Assembly (NCBI GenBank): GCA_009695205.1
Contig: SIBK01000036.1
Coordinates: 1-42,971, forward strand
DNA from: Pedosphaera sp.
Lineage (GTDB): Bacteria; Verrucomicrobiota; Verrucomicrobiia; Limisphaerales; UBA9464
Reading direction: 5' to 3'
DNA length: 42,971 nt
The translations under genes and the position numbers were made by a program. This document shows positions 1 to 9,951 of this stretch, in pieces; position 1 is the first letter of the stretch, and every line of letters starts with the position of its first letter. A model generated the notes under the pieces. It made no database searches. It was not told the origin of the DNA and worked only from the letters and a program-made list of their open reading frames with translations.

Positions 1-1
1 A

Positions 2-3000
2 ATCAGGCACAACATGCCAACCGGGATCATCACAGGCGCCACGCTGGCTGCCACGGCGGTTTCCGATACCGACGAATCGACCTTTGCCACCTTCAATATA
101 CCGGCGACTTATCTTGCCACGGGCACGAACCTAATGGCGGTCGAGGTTCATCAGTTCGCTGGAGACAGCTCGGACGTTAGCTTTGATCTGGGACTAGTGG
201 CTGACACGTTTGCCAACGCGAGCGTCATCGACTCGATTTCTTATTCGACCCAGTTGCCCGATGTCTCGCTAGGGCGGGATTCGACCAATCCAAACAGTTG
301 GTCACAGCAGGCGCTCCCATCTCCAGGCGCAGCCAACCACGGGCCGGTAGTCCGCAGTCTTCGGGAAACATCCGGAGCTGTGTCGGCGTCGCTGGAGCCA
401 GGCTTTTATTCGAAGCCCCAGCAACTAACCCTGAGCGCCGGGGCAGGGGATATTCGCTATACGCTTGACGGAACGGTGCCAACCGCCGCGTCGTCGATCT
501 ATTCCGGATCGTTTAAGATCGCGAGCAACACCGTCGTCAAATCCCGCGTCTTTGAATCCGGAAAGGTCCCGGGTCCCGTGGATACGCGCACCGTCTTCAT
601 CGGAGAAGCTCTGAGTACGGTGCCAATCGTCTCGTTTGCGGCAGATCCGGAAACGCTCTTTGGGGATCGGATAGGAATTTACTATAATCGCCACGAACCC
701 GTCAGTGAAAATGCCAAGTTGCGTGATGTCTATAAAGACAAGGAGATTCCTTCCACGGTCGAATTCTTTGAACCGGACGGCACGCGCGGCTTCGAAGTGA
801 ACGCCGGCACCACCATTGGATCTGAGAATAGCTGGGTTGTCGCACAGCGCCCCCTGAATATTCATCTTCGCAGTGCGCTCGGCAACGATCTCATCCATTA
901 CGACCTCTTTCCAGGATCCACTCTGGCGGATCACACTTTCATCACTTTCCGGAATGGCGGCGACAACTGGGCCACGGATATGTTGCGCGATGCGTTGCTT
1001 CCAGCCATCGCCGACGGCCATTTGCGGATCGACGCTCAGGGCTACCGTCCCATTCTCGTCTTCATCAACGGCAGCTACTGGGGCATTCACGAACTTCGCC
1101 AGAAGTATGACACCGGTTGGTTCCGCGCGAAGCACCACTTGGAATCCACAGAATATGACCATCTCGGTTACGCTCATGTAGGTTCCTCTGCGATCACTCT
1201 TGATCGTATCGAGGGTTCTACCAATCGATGGATCCAGCTCCTCAGTTTTCTGGGCACCCATGATCTCAACTCCGGAACCAATTGGGCTTATGTTGAATCC
1301 CAAATTGACCTCGATAGTTTCATCGATTTCATTGCAGTCGAGACTTACGTGATAAATACCAGCTGGCGCCATAACCGTGAATTCTGGTGCGCCCATGCCC
1401 CCGGTTCGAAATGGCAATGGCTTACGCCGGATATTGATCGGGGATTCGACATAGCCAACCTAGGGGGTAGTGGCGAGCTTGATGCATTGATTGCCGAAGA
1501 TCCGGTTGTGAAGCGGCTCGTGAAGAATCCTGGATTTAAGGCGCGACTTGCGCAACGCATTGCCGCGCACACGGCATCGACTTTTTCCGCGGCTCGACTC
1601 AAGCGGATCGTCGATCGCGCGGATCGAGAACTCACGTCGGAGGTACCGCGGCACGCGGCGCGATGGGGAGCCCAGGGAGGCATGACCGCTAAGAAGCGGC
1701 TGAACAGTCTTAGTTCCATCGAGACTTTCGCGACCGAACGTCCTACCTCTCTCTTTGCTGAACTCAAGAAAAACCTTTCACTGGGCGGAACACTTGATCT
1801 CCGGGTTTACGTGCCCGTTGCCAATGGAGGAGATGTGCTCATCAATGGCGTGCCGATCGAGCCGGGCTCGGTGAGACTGTTTGCGAATCTTCCGTTCGAG
1901 CTCTCGGCGAGACCGGCGCCCGGTTACCGGTTTGATGGATGGACCGGAATCACCCATTCGCCCGCTCCCGTGCAACTGACCTTGAATAACGACGCCGATA
2001 TCACGGCGCAATTCGTGCCATCGGGCGGGACAATTCTAGGAAATTTAATTCCAGATAATCGAATACTAACCATCGGCGGATCTCCCTATACCTGGCCGAG
2101 CGACCTTGTGGTTCCCGGCAATGTAGTGTTGACCGTGGATCCCGGTGTTGAATTGGAACCGCCTGCAGGCGGTAATCTGCGGATCTTCGGAAGCTTGCAG
2201 ATTCGAGGAACCCAGTCCGCTCCTGTGCGAATCCACTCACGGGAGGGTTCTCGTTGGGGCGGTATCAGCTTCGAGAAGTCCGTGGGCACGTCTGTCTTAA
2301 GCCACGTAATCATTCAGAGCGCGACGCGCGGTATCAATCCGGCAATCTATCCGGCCGCAATTTCCGCCCTCGACTCCCATCTCCAGGTGGATCACCTGGA
2401 ATGTTTAGAATCCGATTTTCCGATGTTTATCCGACGGGGATCCATTCTTCTGACGCAAAGCCGCCTCCACAACCCTTATTCGGGTGACTGTATTAATGTC
2501 AAAGGAGGCGTCGCGGAGGTTAGTCATTCGGTGTTCTACGGGAACAATGCACCGGATACCGATGCAATCGATTTTGACGGTGTGGTGAATGGAGTGATTC
2601 GCGACAATCTCATTTACCGATTTACCGGCTCTAACAGCGATGGTTTGGATATCGGCGAAAAATGTGTCAATCTGCTGGTCGAAGAGAACCAGATCTATTT
2701 TAACGCTGACAAGGGAGTTTCCGTAGGTCAGGGCTCCAGCGTACATCTGCGGAGAAACCTTATCGTTGGATGTACCCTGGGTGTTGGCGTGAAGGATGCG
2801 GGTTCTGTGCTGACGGCGGATCAAAACACTTTTGTCGACAACCAGGTGGGCATCGCCGTGTACGAGAAGAATTTTGCTGGCGGCGGTGGCGAGGCCCATG
2901 TGTCGAACAGCATTCTTTCGAAGTGTGGACAATCGACCTTCACTGTGGACGCATTCTCCAAAGTGGAGATGACCTATTGCCTTTCCGACACCCTTCCAAT

Positions 3001-4537
3001 CCCAGGCCGAGCCAACCTAGTAGGCGAGATCCGTTTTGTTAGTCCGGTGGTTCTCAATTTCCAGATCCTTTCCGGATCGCCCGCCGTGGATGCGGGTGAT
3101 CCCGGACACGTTTTGGATGAGGATGGTTCGCGCGCGGATATCGGAGCCCGGTACACCTATGGGGCCTCGAACTATCCTTATCTCCTTCGAGACACCGTTG
3201 TGGTAAATGAAGTGTTAGCCAATTCCGGGAATGCGGGAGATTGGATCGAATTATATAACCGAACGCCCGACCCGATCGATATCAGCGGCTGGTTCTTGAG
3301 CGATGACAGCTCGGATCTGAAGAAGTATCGTATCGGCAGTGGCACTGTCATTCCCGGCGGCGGCTACCGGGTATTTACCGAACTGGAGCAATTTGGCGCT
3401 GCGAGCAAGGATTCAGGCAGGATTACTCCATTTGCTCTGAGCGATACGGGCGAGTCCGTATACCTTTCCTCAGCCAACGGGGACACCCTGACGGGTTATC
3501 GGTCGAAAGAATCCTTCGGCCCCTCACTCGAGGGGACTAGTCTTGGAACTTATTATAAGTCGGTGTCGGATTCCTTCAATTTCGTTACGCAAATGGTTCC
3601 TACGCCTGCAGCGCCGAATGCGGGACCCAAGATCGGACCGATCATGATAACGGAGATTTACTATTCCGCGGACCACAATTCCGACGCGGAGTTTATTGAA
3701 TTGTTGAATATCTCCGGCGCATCGGTGCCGCTGTATGATCTGACGAAGGATTCAGGATGGAACATGACGGACGGAGTGAGTTTCAGCTTTCCTACAAATG
3801 TCCCGGTGGTGATGAAACCCGGCGAACGCGTTGTGCTGGCCCGGAACAAGGCAGCCTTGGGGAAGGCTTTTGCCATCCCCGTGGGAACGCAGGTGTTTGA
3901 GTGGACTGAGGGGAAACTCGACAATGCCGGTGAGACAGTTCAAATCGCCCAGCCGGGTCCCCAGGAAGAGAGTGGGGTTCGTCATTACGTCCGTGTGGAT
4001 CGGGTTAGCTACGAAAGCAAGTTGCCGTGGGCGACGGATGCGGCGCTCAGTGGCATGTCGCTCACCAAGCTACGGGAAGGGGGGTATGGAAACAGTTACG
4101 ACAACTGGACTGCGCGGATTCCTTCACCGGGAACTGTGGGAACGTTGGAGACAGGCGGCTTTAGTGGGTGGCTTTTGGCGGCTGGCTTGACGGGCGAGAA
4201 CGCATTACCGACCGCTGACCCCGATGGGGATGGCATTCCGAATTTGATCGAATATGCGACCGGATCCGATCCGTCCGTCCGCAATTCGACGTCGCCGCTC
4301 GTACTGACCCGAATGAGTGGAGGCGGCGAAATCGTGCTGGAATTTGATATACCCATTGACCGCACAGACGTGATTGTGACTGTGGAAAGTGCGACGCACC
4401 TTGGAAATGGACTGTGGGAGGTTGTTCCCGAGGCTTTGGCCGTGATGGCAAGCGGCGTAAATCGCCACCGGATCCCAGTGCCAACTCTGGCCAATCCAGC
4501 AGCTTTTTTCCGTCTGCGGGTGCGCGTGATTCCGTAG
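2..4537 (+). CDS. Giant mosaic surface protein: CotH kinase, beta-helix and lamin-tail domains (5' truncated)
   Basis: The reading frame is open through base 2, and the codons before the first ATG (position 14) continue a conserved module (NMPTG...NLMAVEVHQ), so the true start lies outside the window. Counting from that ATG, the order is: end of a galactose-binding-like module (1-70); chitobiase/hexosaminidase C-terminal-like segment (about 115-195; YTLDGTVPT); CotH kinase-like domain (about 200-530), with FINGSYWGIHELRQKYD near 350 and PDIDRGFD near 471; InlB-type repeat (about 595-672; GYRFDGWTG); right-handed parallel beta-helix (about 675-1030); two lamin-tail domains (about 1058-1160 and 1210-1310; NEVLANSG...WIELYN); and a DPDGDGIPNLIEYATG segment near 1400. 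CotH proteins are atypical ATP-dependent protein kinases, while the other modules usually mediate adhesion or sugar binding. The product is probably secreted and surface-exposed. Kinase activity is inferred from family resemblance only. Confidence 0.85.
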   Translation: MRHNMPTGIITGATLAATAVSDTDESTFATFNIPATYLATGTNLMAVEVHQFAGDSSDVSFDLGLVADTFANASVIDSISYSTQLPDVSLGRDSTNPNSWSQQALPSPGAANHGPVVRSLRETSGAVSASLEPGFYSKPQQLTLSAGAGDIRYTLDGTVPTAASSIYSGSFKIASNTVVKSRVFESGKVPGPVDTRTVFIGEALSTVPIVSFAADPETLFGDRIGIYYNRHEPVSENAKLRDVYKDKEIPSTVEFFEPDGTRGFEVNAGTTIGSENSWVVAQRPLNIHLRSALGNDLIHYDLFPGSTLADHTFITFRNGGDNWATDMLRDALLPAIADGHLRIDAQGYRPILVFINGSYWGIHELRQKYDTGWFRAKHHLESTEYDHLGYAHVGSSAITLDRIEGSTNRWIQLLSFLGTHDLNSGTNWAYVESQIDLDSFIDFIAVETYVINTSWRHNREFWCAHAPGSKWQWLTPDIDRGFDIANLGGSGELDALIAEDPVVKRLVKNPGFKARLAQRIAAHTASTFSAARLKRIVDRADRELTSEVPRHAARWGAQGGMTAKKRLNSLSSIETFATERPTSLFAELKKNLSLGGTLDLRVYVPVANGGDVLINGVPIEPGSVRLFANLPFELSARPAPGYRFDGWTGITHSPAPVQLTLNNDADITAQFVPSGGTILGNLIPDNRILTIGGSPYTWPSDLVVPGNVVLTVDPGVELEPPAGGNLRIFGSLQIRGTQSAPVRIHSREGSRWGGISFEKSVGTSVLSHVIIQSATRGINPAIYPAAISALDSHLQVDHLECLESDFPMFIRRGSILLTQSRLHNPYSGDCINVKGGVAEVSHSVFYGNNAPDTDAIDFDGVVNGVIRDNLIYRFTGSNSDGLDIGEKCVNLLVEENQIYFNADKGVSVGQGSSVHLRRNLIVGCTLGVGVKDAGSVLTADQNTFVDNQVGIAVYEKNFAGGGGEAHVSNSILSKCGQSTFTVDAFSKVEMTYCLSDTLPIPGRANLVGEIRFVSPVVLNFQILSGSPAVDAGDPGHVLDEDGSRADIGARYTYGASNYPYLLRDTVVVNEVLANSGNAGDWIELYNRTPDPIDISGWFLSDDSSDLKKYRIGSGTVIPGGGYRVFTELEQFGAASKDSGRITPFALSDTGESVYLSSANGDTLTGYRSKESFGPSLEGTSLGTYYKSVSDSFNFVTQMVPTPAAPNAGPKIGPIMITEIYYSADHNSDAEFIELLNISGASVPLYDLTKDSGWNMTDGVSFSFPTNVPVVMKPGERVVLARNKAALGKAFAIPVGTQVFEWTEGKLDNAGETVQIAQPGPQEESGVRHYVRVDRVSYESKLPWATDAALSGMSLTKLREGGYGNSYDNWTARIPSPGTVGTLETGGFSGWLLAAGLTGENALPTADPDGDGIPNLIEYATGSDPSVRNSTSPLVLTRMSGGGEIVLEFDIPIDRTDVIVTVESATHLGNGLWEVVPEALAVMASGVNRHRIPVPTLANPAAFFRLRVRVIP

Positions 4538-4579
4538 GAGATACTTCAGCGGCGGGAATCGCGCGACGTCCGACCCGTG

Positions 4580-4861
4580 TCAAAAAAGCCGCAATAAGAA
4601 TAGGCCGGCGAGCATCAGCGCCAGGAGGAAGATCGCCAGGGCGATCACCCATGTGCGTTTGCGCTGACGCCGTCCGCCGCCGCCAAATTCCTCCTTCAGG
4701 AAGTCGTCATAGTCGAAGTTGTCGTCCGGCAGATTGAGGCTATCGTAGCCGACCTCGTCATTCCAACCGGAGTCGTGACTGGCACCGCATTGCGGACAGG
4801 CTTTGGCCTGCAACGGGACTTCGGCTCCGCAGATGGGGCAATCGCCGGGTGGCTCAAACAC
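4580..4861 (-). CDS. Zinc-ribbon, C-terminally anchored membrane protein
   Basis: This 93-residue protein starts with GTG. Two CxxC pairs near the N-terminus (CPICG and CPQCG, residues 8-27) form a rubredoxin-like zinc ribbon. An acidic, Asp/Asn/Tyr-rich linker follows, then a basic patch (RRQRKR) and one C-terminal hydrophobic helix (VIALAIFLLALMLAGLFLL) ending in RLF. The layout implies a cytoplasmic zinc-ribbon head on a tail anchor. It is transcribed divergently from the UvrA-like gene, with 29 bases between the two starts. Function is not recognisable; such proteins are common and unassigned in many bacteria. Confidence 0.75.
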   Translation of the reverse strand: MFEPPGDCPICGAEVPLQAKACPQCGASHDSGWNDEVGYDSLNLPDDNFDYDDFLKEEFGGGGRRQRKRTWVIALAIFLLALMLAGLFLLRLF

Positions 4862-4890
4862 AGGAGAAGCGTGGTGGAGAGAACGGATGA

Positions 4891-7800
4891 ATGTCAGGAG
4901 GAAAAAGCGGTGATCCGCTCATCGGCAGTGTCGGGTGGTTGACACGATGGCATTGCCTCATACCTTCGGCGTCCATGCCATCTGCGAAATCCCGATCATT
5001 GCCTCAATGCATCCGGTTGCGCGGCGTACGGCAGAATAACCTCAAGGGCTTTGATCTCGATCTTCCGCTCGGAGAATTGATTGTCATCACCGGTCTGAGT
5101 GGATCTGGCAAGAGTTCGCTGGCATTTGACACTCTCTATGCCGAGGGACAGCGGCGGTATATTGAGACATTCACGCCGTACGCACGGCAGTTCTTCGATC
5201 GGATGGACAAGCCTGCGGTGGATTCCATCGAAAACATCCCGCCCGCGATAGCCATCGAACAACGCAACGCCGTCCGCAGCACACGATCCACCGTCGGTAC
5301 GATGACCGAAATCTGCGAATACATGAAGCAAGTGTGGACGCATGTGGCGACATTGTATTGCGACGGATGTGGAAATCCGGTGCGTCCGGAGTCGCCGATG
5401 GATGTTTGGAATTCCGAGTCAGCGTCCAATCGGGAGGATCGCCGGAGGGAGGCATTGATTACCTTTGGTTTGGCCCTGAGCGCTAAGATGGGTTTAGAGG
5501 ATCAGCTGCAACTGATAGCGGGGCAGGGATTCCAGAGGGTATTGGTGGAGAGCCGTGTTCGGAGAATCGACGAGATTGCCGGGTTGGTGGCGGCGGGGAC
5601 AGATCGTATCGAGGTTGTGGCTGACCGCATCGGGCTAGGAGCGAACAGCCGGAAGCGGTTTGTGGAAGCGTGCGAGCAGGCGTACCACTTTGGGCACGGT
5701 CGATTGACCGTTTGGGAGCTGGGTGCCGGCGGAACAACGTGCGATCCGAGACACTATTCCCAGGAATTTCATTGTGCGCGTTGTGATCGAGGATACGCCA
5801 AGCCGTCGCCACCGCTCTTTTCGTTCAATAACCCTGTGGGCGCTTGTCCGGCGTGCAAGGGATTCGGGCGGATCATCACCATTGATCCAAACCTTGCGAT
5901 CCCCGATCGAAGTCTGACGCTCGCACAGGGCGCGGTGAAACCGTGGCAATCGGGCGTGAGCGCGGATTGTCAGAAGGATATGGCGCGTGCGGCGAAGAGG
6001 CGCCGGATGCCGATGGATGTACCCTTTGAGCAACTGACCTCCGCTCAACAATCCTGGGTGATGGAAGGAGACCCGGGGCATGGATTGGATGCGGACCATC
6101 AATGGCCAAAAAGTTGGTACGGGGTGATGGGCTACTTCAAGTGGCTCGAGTCCAAGGCCTACAAGATGCACGTCCGAGTTCTTCTTTCGCGATATCGCAG
6201 TTACCGGAAATGCCACGAATGCGGAGGGCGCCGATTTAATCCGGACGCCCTTCGATTCCGGATCACCTCAACCGATCCCGGGCCCGCGACCTCCCCTTCC
6301 GGCGGGCAGCCCGGCGGGAGTATCACGCTTGCTGATTTTTACTCCCTGCCGGTGCGGGACGCTCTGGGCTGGGTGGAACGGATGTGCGGACTGTGTCCCG
6401 CAAAGAACGGTGATCCACGGGCGACGGTTCTCGCTGAAGTGAAGACCCGGCTGGGCTATCTCAATCAAATCGGCCTTGGCTATCTGACACTCGACAGGCC
6501 AACCCGCACGCTTTCCGGTGGCGAGACGGAGCGGGTGAATCTGACCACATGTCTCGGCACACGTTTGGTGAACACGCTCTTTGTGCTCGATGAACCGAGC
6601 GTGGGTCTTCATCCACGGGACACCGATCGATTGGTGGCGTTGCTTGCCCGGCTGCGGTCGGCCGGGAACACGCTAGTGGTGGTGGAGCACGAGCCGGGTG
6701 TGATGCGGGCGGCAGACCGGCTGATTGATCTGGGGCCAGGACACGGTGAAACCGGTGGTCATGTGATGTTCAACGGGCCGGCGTCGATGCTCGAATCCGC
6801 GAAGAATTCGCTCACCGCGGATTACCTCCTAGGACGGAGACCGATGGAGCTGACCTCCCGACGTCCCGTGCCCCCGCGGTCGCGTGTTACGGACCGTTCG
6901 GGCGATCGACTCGTACTGAACGATGCACCCGCGCCGTCTCCCGAGCGACATCTGGAGACTCGGATGAAGTGGTTGCACGTCGAACGTGCGAACGCCAACA
7001 ACCTGAAGGATCTGTCGGTCGACATTCCGTTGGGCCGTTTCGTATGTGTCACGGGCGTCAGTGGTTCTGGCAAGACAACGCTGATTCGGGATGTCTTGCT
7101 TCCGTGCCTTCAGGCAGAGGCTATGGGAGAGGATGACGAAGCGGAGGCGGGTGACGATGCGGGAGTGGGGGAACGAGTTCGAGGAGAGCGTGTGGAGGCG
7201 GACGGGGCAGCCCGGATCACTGGGCGCGAGAACATTGGGAGAGTCGTGCTCGTAGATCAGTCGGCCCTGGGGCGGACTCCGCGGTCGAATCCGGCGGTGT
7301 ATCTCGGTGCGTTTGAAGATATCCGCAATTTTTTTGCGGCATCGGAAATTGCCCGAGAGTTGGGCCTGAATTCGAGCGCCTTTAGTTTCAATTCCGCGCA
7401 AGGACAGTGCGAACGGTGTCGTGGAGCCGGTTTTGAAAAGATTGAGATGCAGTTCTTGAGCGATGTTTTTGTGCGATGCCCGGAGTGCAATGGACGTCGC
7501 TATCGCAAACACATTCTCGAAGTTCGCATCGTGCCCGGGGCGGTTTTCGGGGAGAGCGATGGGGCGGGCAAGAGTATTGCGGATTTGCTGGAAGCGTCGG
7601 TTGACGAAGCGATCGTTTTTTTGAGTCGATTTGCCGATTCAAAACCGGCGGGGCGTGCGGTGAGGCGGCTGCAGTGGCTGGTGGATGTCGGGCTCGGCTA
7701 TTTGCGCTTGGGCCAACCGATCAATACGCTAAGTGGCGGAGAGAGTCAGCGGCTGAAACTCGCCAGCCACCTTTCGGAGGCAGAGGCGGCAGTCCACGCG

Positions 7801-8151
7801 AAGGAATCCAGGGTCCGGTGGCGTGGAGCCAAGGTTTCCGATGCCTGGAGTGAGGGAGAAAAGCCCGCCTTATTTCTTTTCGACGAACCGACGACGGGAC
7901 TGCATTTCGAGGATGTGCGCATCTTGGTGGCCGTGTTTCAGCGTTTGGTCGATGCGGGAAACTCGGTGCTGGTCATCGAACACAATCTTGAATTGATTCG
8001 GTGCGCGGATTGGATTGTGGATCTGGGTCCCGAGGCTGGGGACAAGGGGGGCGAGTTGGTGGTGTGTGGTCCTCCCGAAGAGGTGGCGGCGTGTGAAAAC
8101 GGGCACACGGGCCGATTTTTGAGAGCTGTACTGGCGCCGATAGGCGGGTGA
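4891..8151 (+). CDS. uvrA: UvrA-family excinuclease ATPase (long variant)
   Basis: UvrA is the damage-scanning ABC ATPase of nucleotide excision repair. Numbering from 4891, both ATPase halves are present: Walker A GLSGSGKSS near 68 and GVSGSGKTT near 722; signature LSGGE near 541 and 947, each followed by a Walker B DEP motif (LDEPSVGLH, FDEPTTGLH). Zinc-knuckle cysteines occur at CARC/CPAC (295 and 319), CHEC (441) and CERC/CPEC (840 and 863). A segment corresponding to the UvrB-interaction domain lies around 165-290. At 1086 residues it is longer than the usual 940, with an acidic insert after the second Walker A (about 735-775). The region near 400-440 (YFKWLESKAYKMHVRV) differs from canonical UvrA, so this may be a paralogue rather than the housekeeping copy. 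An in-frame ATG at 4975 is an alternative start; GGAGA at 4876-4880 favours 4891. Confidence 0.88.
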   Translation: MSGGKSGDPLIGSVGWLTRWHCLIPSASMPSAKSRSLPQCIRLRGVRQNNLKGFDLDLPLGELIVITGLSGSGKSSLAFDTLYAEGQRRYIETFTPYARQFFDRMDKPAVDSIENIPPAIAIEQRNAVRSTRSTVGTMTEICEYMKQVWTHVATLYCDGCGNPVRPESPMDVWNSESASNREDRRREALITFGLALSAKMGLEDQLQLIAGQGFQRVLVESRVRRIDEIAGLVAAGTDRIEVVADRIGLGANSRKRFVEACEQAYHFGHGRLTVWELGAGGTTCDPRHYSQEFHCARCDRGYAKPSPPLFSFNNPVGACPACKGFGRIITIDPNLAIPDRSLTLAQGAVKPWQSGVSADCQKDMARAAKRRRMPMDVPFEQLTSAQQSWVMEGDPGHGLDADHQWPKSWYGVMGYFKWLESKAYKMHVRVLLSRYRSYRKCHECGGRRFNPDALRFRITSTDPGPATSPSGGQPGGSITLADFYSLPVRDALGWVERMCGLCPAKNGDPRATVLAEVKTRLGYLNQIGLGYLTLDRPTRTLSGGETERVNLTTCLGTRLVNTLFVLDEPSVGLHPRDTDRLVALLARLRSAGNTLVVVEHEPGVMRAADRLIDLGPGHGETGGHVMFNGPASMLESAKNSLTADYLLGRRPMELTSRRPVPPRSRVTDRSGDRLVLNDAPAPSPERHLETRMKWLHVERANANNLKDLSVDIPLGRFVCVTGVSGSGKTTLIRDVLLPCLQAEAMGEDDEAEAGDDAGVGERVRGERVEADGAARITGRENIGRVVLVDQSALGRTPRSNPAVYLGAFEDIRNFFAASEIARELGLNSSAFSFNSAQGQCERCRGAGFEKIEMQFLSDVFVRCPECNGRRYRKHILEVRIVPGAVFGESDGAGKSIADLLEASVDEAIVFLSRFADSKPAGRAVRRLQWLVDVGLGYLRLGQPINTLSGGESQRLKLASHLSEAEAAVHAKESRVRWRGAKVSDAWSEGEKPALFLFDEPTTGLHFEDVRILVAVFQRLVDAGNSVLVIEHNLELIRCADWIVDLGPEAGDKGGELVVCGPPEEVAACENGHTGRFLRAVLAPIGG

Positions 8152-8220
8152 TAAGACCGAGAGTGGTAGAGGAGTGTGTCGACCAGACCTTGACGCGCTG
8201 GGCAGTGAACAGGTAATGGC

Positions 8221-8973
8221 ATGGCTCCGGCGGGAAGTTTTTCAGACAATCTTGATATGCAGCAATTTTCTCCTTTGGATGGCGCCTTGTTGATCGACAA
8301 GCCGGCGCGGATGACCTCTCACGATGTGGTCGATGAAGTTCGTCGGCATTTTTATCTGAAAAAGGTCGGTCACTGCGGCACACTCGACCCCGCTGCGACG
8401 GGCCTCTTGATTTTGGTGCTGGGACCGGCGACGAAGTTTTCCGAAAAATTCATGGCAGCGGACAAGGTGTACGAAGGAGAGATCAAGTTTGGGGAGACGA
8501 CGGATAGCTACGATGCGGATGGAGAGCTTACCGGGTCATTGCCGGTGCCACCGCTGACGGTGGAGCAGTTAAACGCAGAGGCGTCTTCATTTTTGGGAGA
8601 TCACGAACAGTTGCCGCCGATGGTCAGTGCAGTGAAGGTCAAGGGTGTGCCTTTGTACAAGATGGCCCGGAAAGGGATTGAAGTGGAACGGAAGGCGCGG
8701 ATGATTCACGTCTACACCTACCGATTCACAGCGTACACCGAGCCGGTCGGCAAGTTTCGCGTGGCCTGCACCAAGGGAACTTATGTCCGGTCGCTGGCCC
8801 ACGATCTGGGACAACGGGTCGGGTGTGGTGCGCACCTCTTGGGGCTTCGCCGGCTTGCTTCGGGCAAATTTGACGTGGCAAATGCGTTGCCACTCGATAC
8901 CGCGCTTGCGATGAAGGAGGCCGAGTTGGCGCGGCACATGATCCCGTATCTGAAACTCCGGAGTTTCGAATGA
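8221..8973 (+). CDS. truB: tRNA pseudouridine(55) synthase TruB
   Basis: TruB isomerises U55 in the T-loop of tRNAs. The N-terminal motif LIDKPARMTSHDVV and the catalytic box GTLDPAATGLL, with catalytic Asp at about residue 56 from this start, are diagnostic. VYEGEIKFGETTDSYDADG and GTYVRSLAHDLG match the family as well. The 250-residue length fits a TruB with a reduced C-terminal region. An in-frame ATG at 8257 (MQQFSPLDG) would give a more typical N-terminus. The stop codon overlaps the ribF start in an ATGA, so the two genes are probably translationally coupled; truB-ribF is a common bacterial pairing. Confidence 0.95.
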   Translation: MAPAGSFSDNLDMQQFSPLDGALLIDKPARMTSHDVVDEVRRHFYLKKVGHCGTLDPAATGLLILVLGPATKFSEKFMAADKVYEGEIKFGETTDSYDADGELTGSLPVPPLTVEQLNAEASSFLGDHEQLPPMVSAVKVKGVPLYKMARKGIEVERKARMIHVYTYRFTAYTEPVGKFRVACTKGTYVRSLAHDLGQRVGCGAHLLGLRRLASGKFDVANALPLDTALAMKEAELARHMIPYLKLRSFE

Positions 8974-9887
8974 GGCGGATCATCGATCCGGCGGAGTTGC
9001 GTGAGTGCGGTCGGCCGGTCTGTGTTGCGCTCGGCATGTTCGACGGGGTGCACCTCGGGCATCAGCACGTCATCCGCCAAGCGGTGCTCGATGCGCAGAG
9101 TCTAGGCGGATTGACGGTAGCCCTCACATTTAACCCCCATCCGCTGGCTATCGTCCGTCCAGATCGCGCTCCCTCATTGCTGCAAACGGTGTCGCAACGC
9201 CTCCGGGCGATCGAGGACATGGGGGTCGATGTTGCTCTGGTGCTGGAATTTGATGACACCTTCCGGAACCAGACGGGTGAGGAGTTTACCGGGCGCTTGG
9301 TTCGGGAATTTGGGTGCCTCCGAAGTTTCAGCGTGGGTGAGGGGTTTGAGTTCGGTCGAGACCGAAGTGGCAGCCTGGATCTGTTGCGCCGGCTTGGGGG
9401 CGAACTGGGATTCCGCGTGCACGGTCTTGCGCCGATCAGTGTGGGGGGGGAGGTAGTCAGCAGCACCCGGATCCGCGAGGTATTGCGGCAGGGCGATTTG
9501 TCGCATGTGGCGGAACTGTTGGGTCGCCCCTACAGCCTTGCGGGAATCGTCCAGCGTGGCGATCAACTGGGACGGCAGCTCGGTGTGCCGACGGCAAACC
9601 TGGATGTGCGGGGCCGCGCACTTCCGCCGAACGGTGTGTACGCAGGTCGAACCCGGATTGACAAGGTGACCTATCCGGTTGCGTTGAACCTCGGGATGCG
9701 TCCGACGGTAGGAGGCTCCGAATTACGGGCCGAAGCGCACGTGATAAATGCCACGGGGGATTGGTATGGGCTCGAACTAGAGATTCAGGTCATCGAATTG
9801 CTGCGTGAGGAGCGGCGGTTTGCGAATCTCACTGCACTGAAGGCGCAAATTTCTGAGGATCTTAGTGCGGTGCGTGCGCGAGGGTAA
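8970..9887 (+). CDS. ribF: Bifunctional riboflavin kinase/FAD synthetase RibF
   Basis: RibF phosphorylates riboflavin to FMN and adenylates FMN to FAD. The N-terminal nucleotidyltransferase half shows ALGMFDGVHLGHQHVI (about 21-36), TFNPHP (about 53-58) and SSTRIREVL (about 164-172). The C-terminal flavokinase half begins near 185 with GRQLGVPTANLDV and NGVYAG (the PTAN motif binds metal and nucleotide), and ends with a GLELEIQVIELLREERRF region. Length (305) is normal. Its ATG overlaps the truB stop by four bases, so no separate ribosome binding site is needed. Confidence 0.95.
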   Translation: MRRIIDPAELRECGRPVCVALGMFDGVHLGHQHVIRQAVLDAQSLGGLTVALTFNPHPLAIVRPDRAPSLLQTVSQRLRAIEDMGVDVALVLEFDDTFRNQTGEEFTGRLVREFGCLRSFSVGEGFEFGRDRSGSLDLLRRLGGELGFRVHGLAPISVGGEVVSSTRIREVLRQGDLSHVAELLGRPYSLAGIVQRGDQLGRQLGVPTANLDVRGRALPPNGVYAGRTRIDKVTYPVALNLGMRPTVGGSELRAEAHVINATGDWYGLELEIQVIELLREERRFANLTALKAQISEDLSAVRARG

Positions 9888-9951
9888 GGGGCCTTCAATC
9901 CAACGGTTGTTGGACTTCGGTGCGGCTCTGCTCCAGTCTCTGAAGAGCGAA

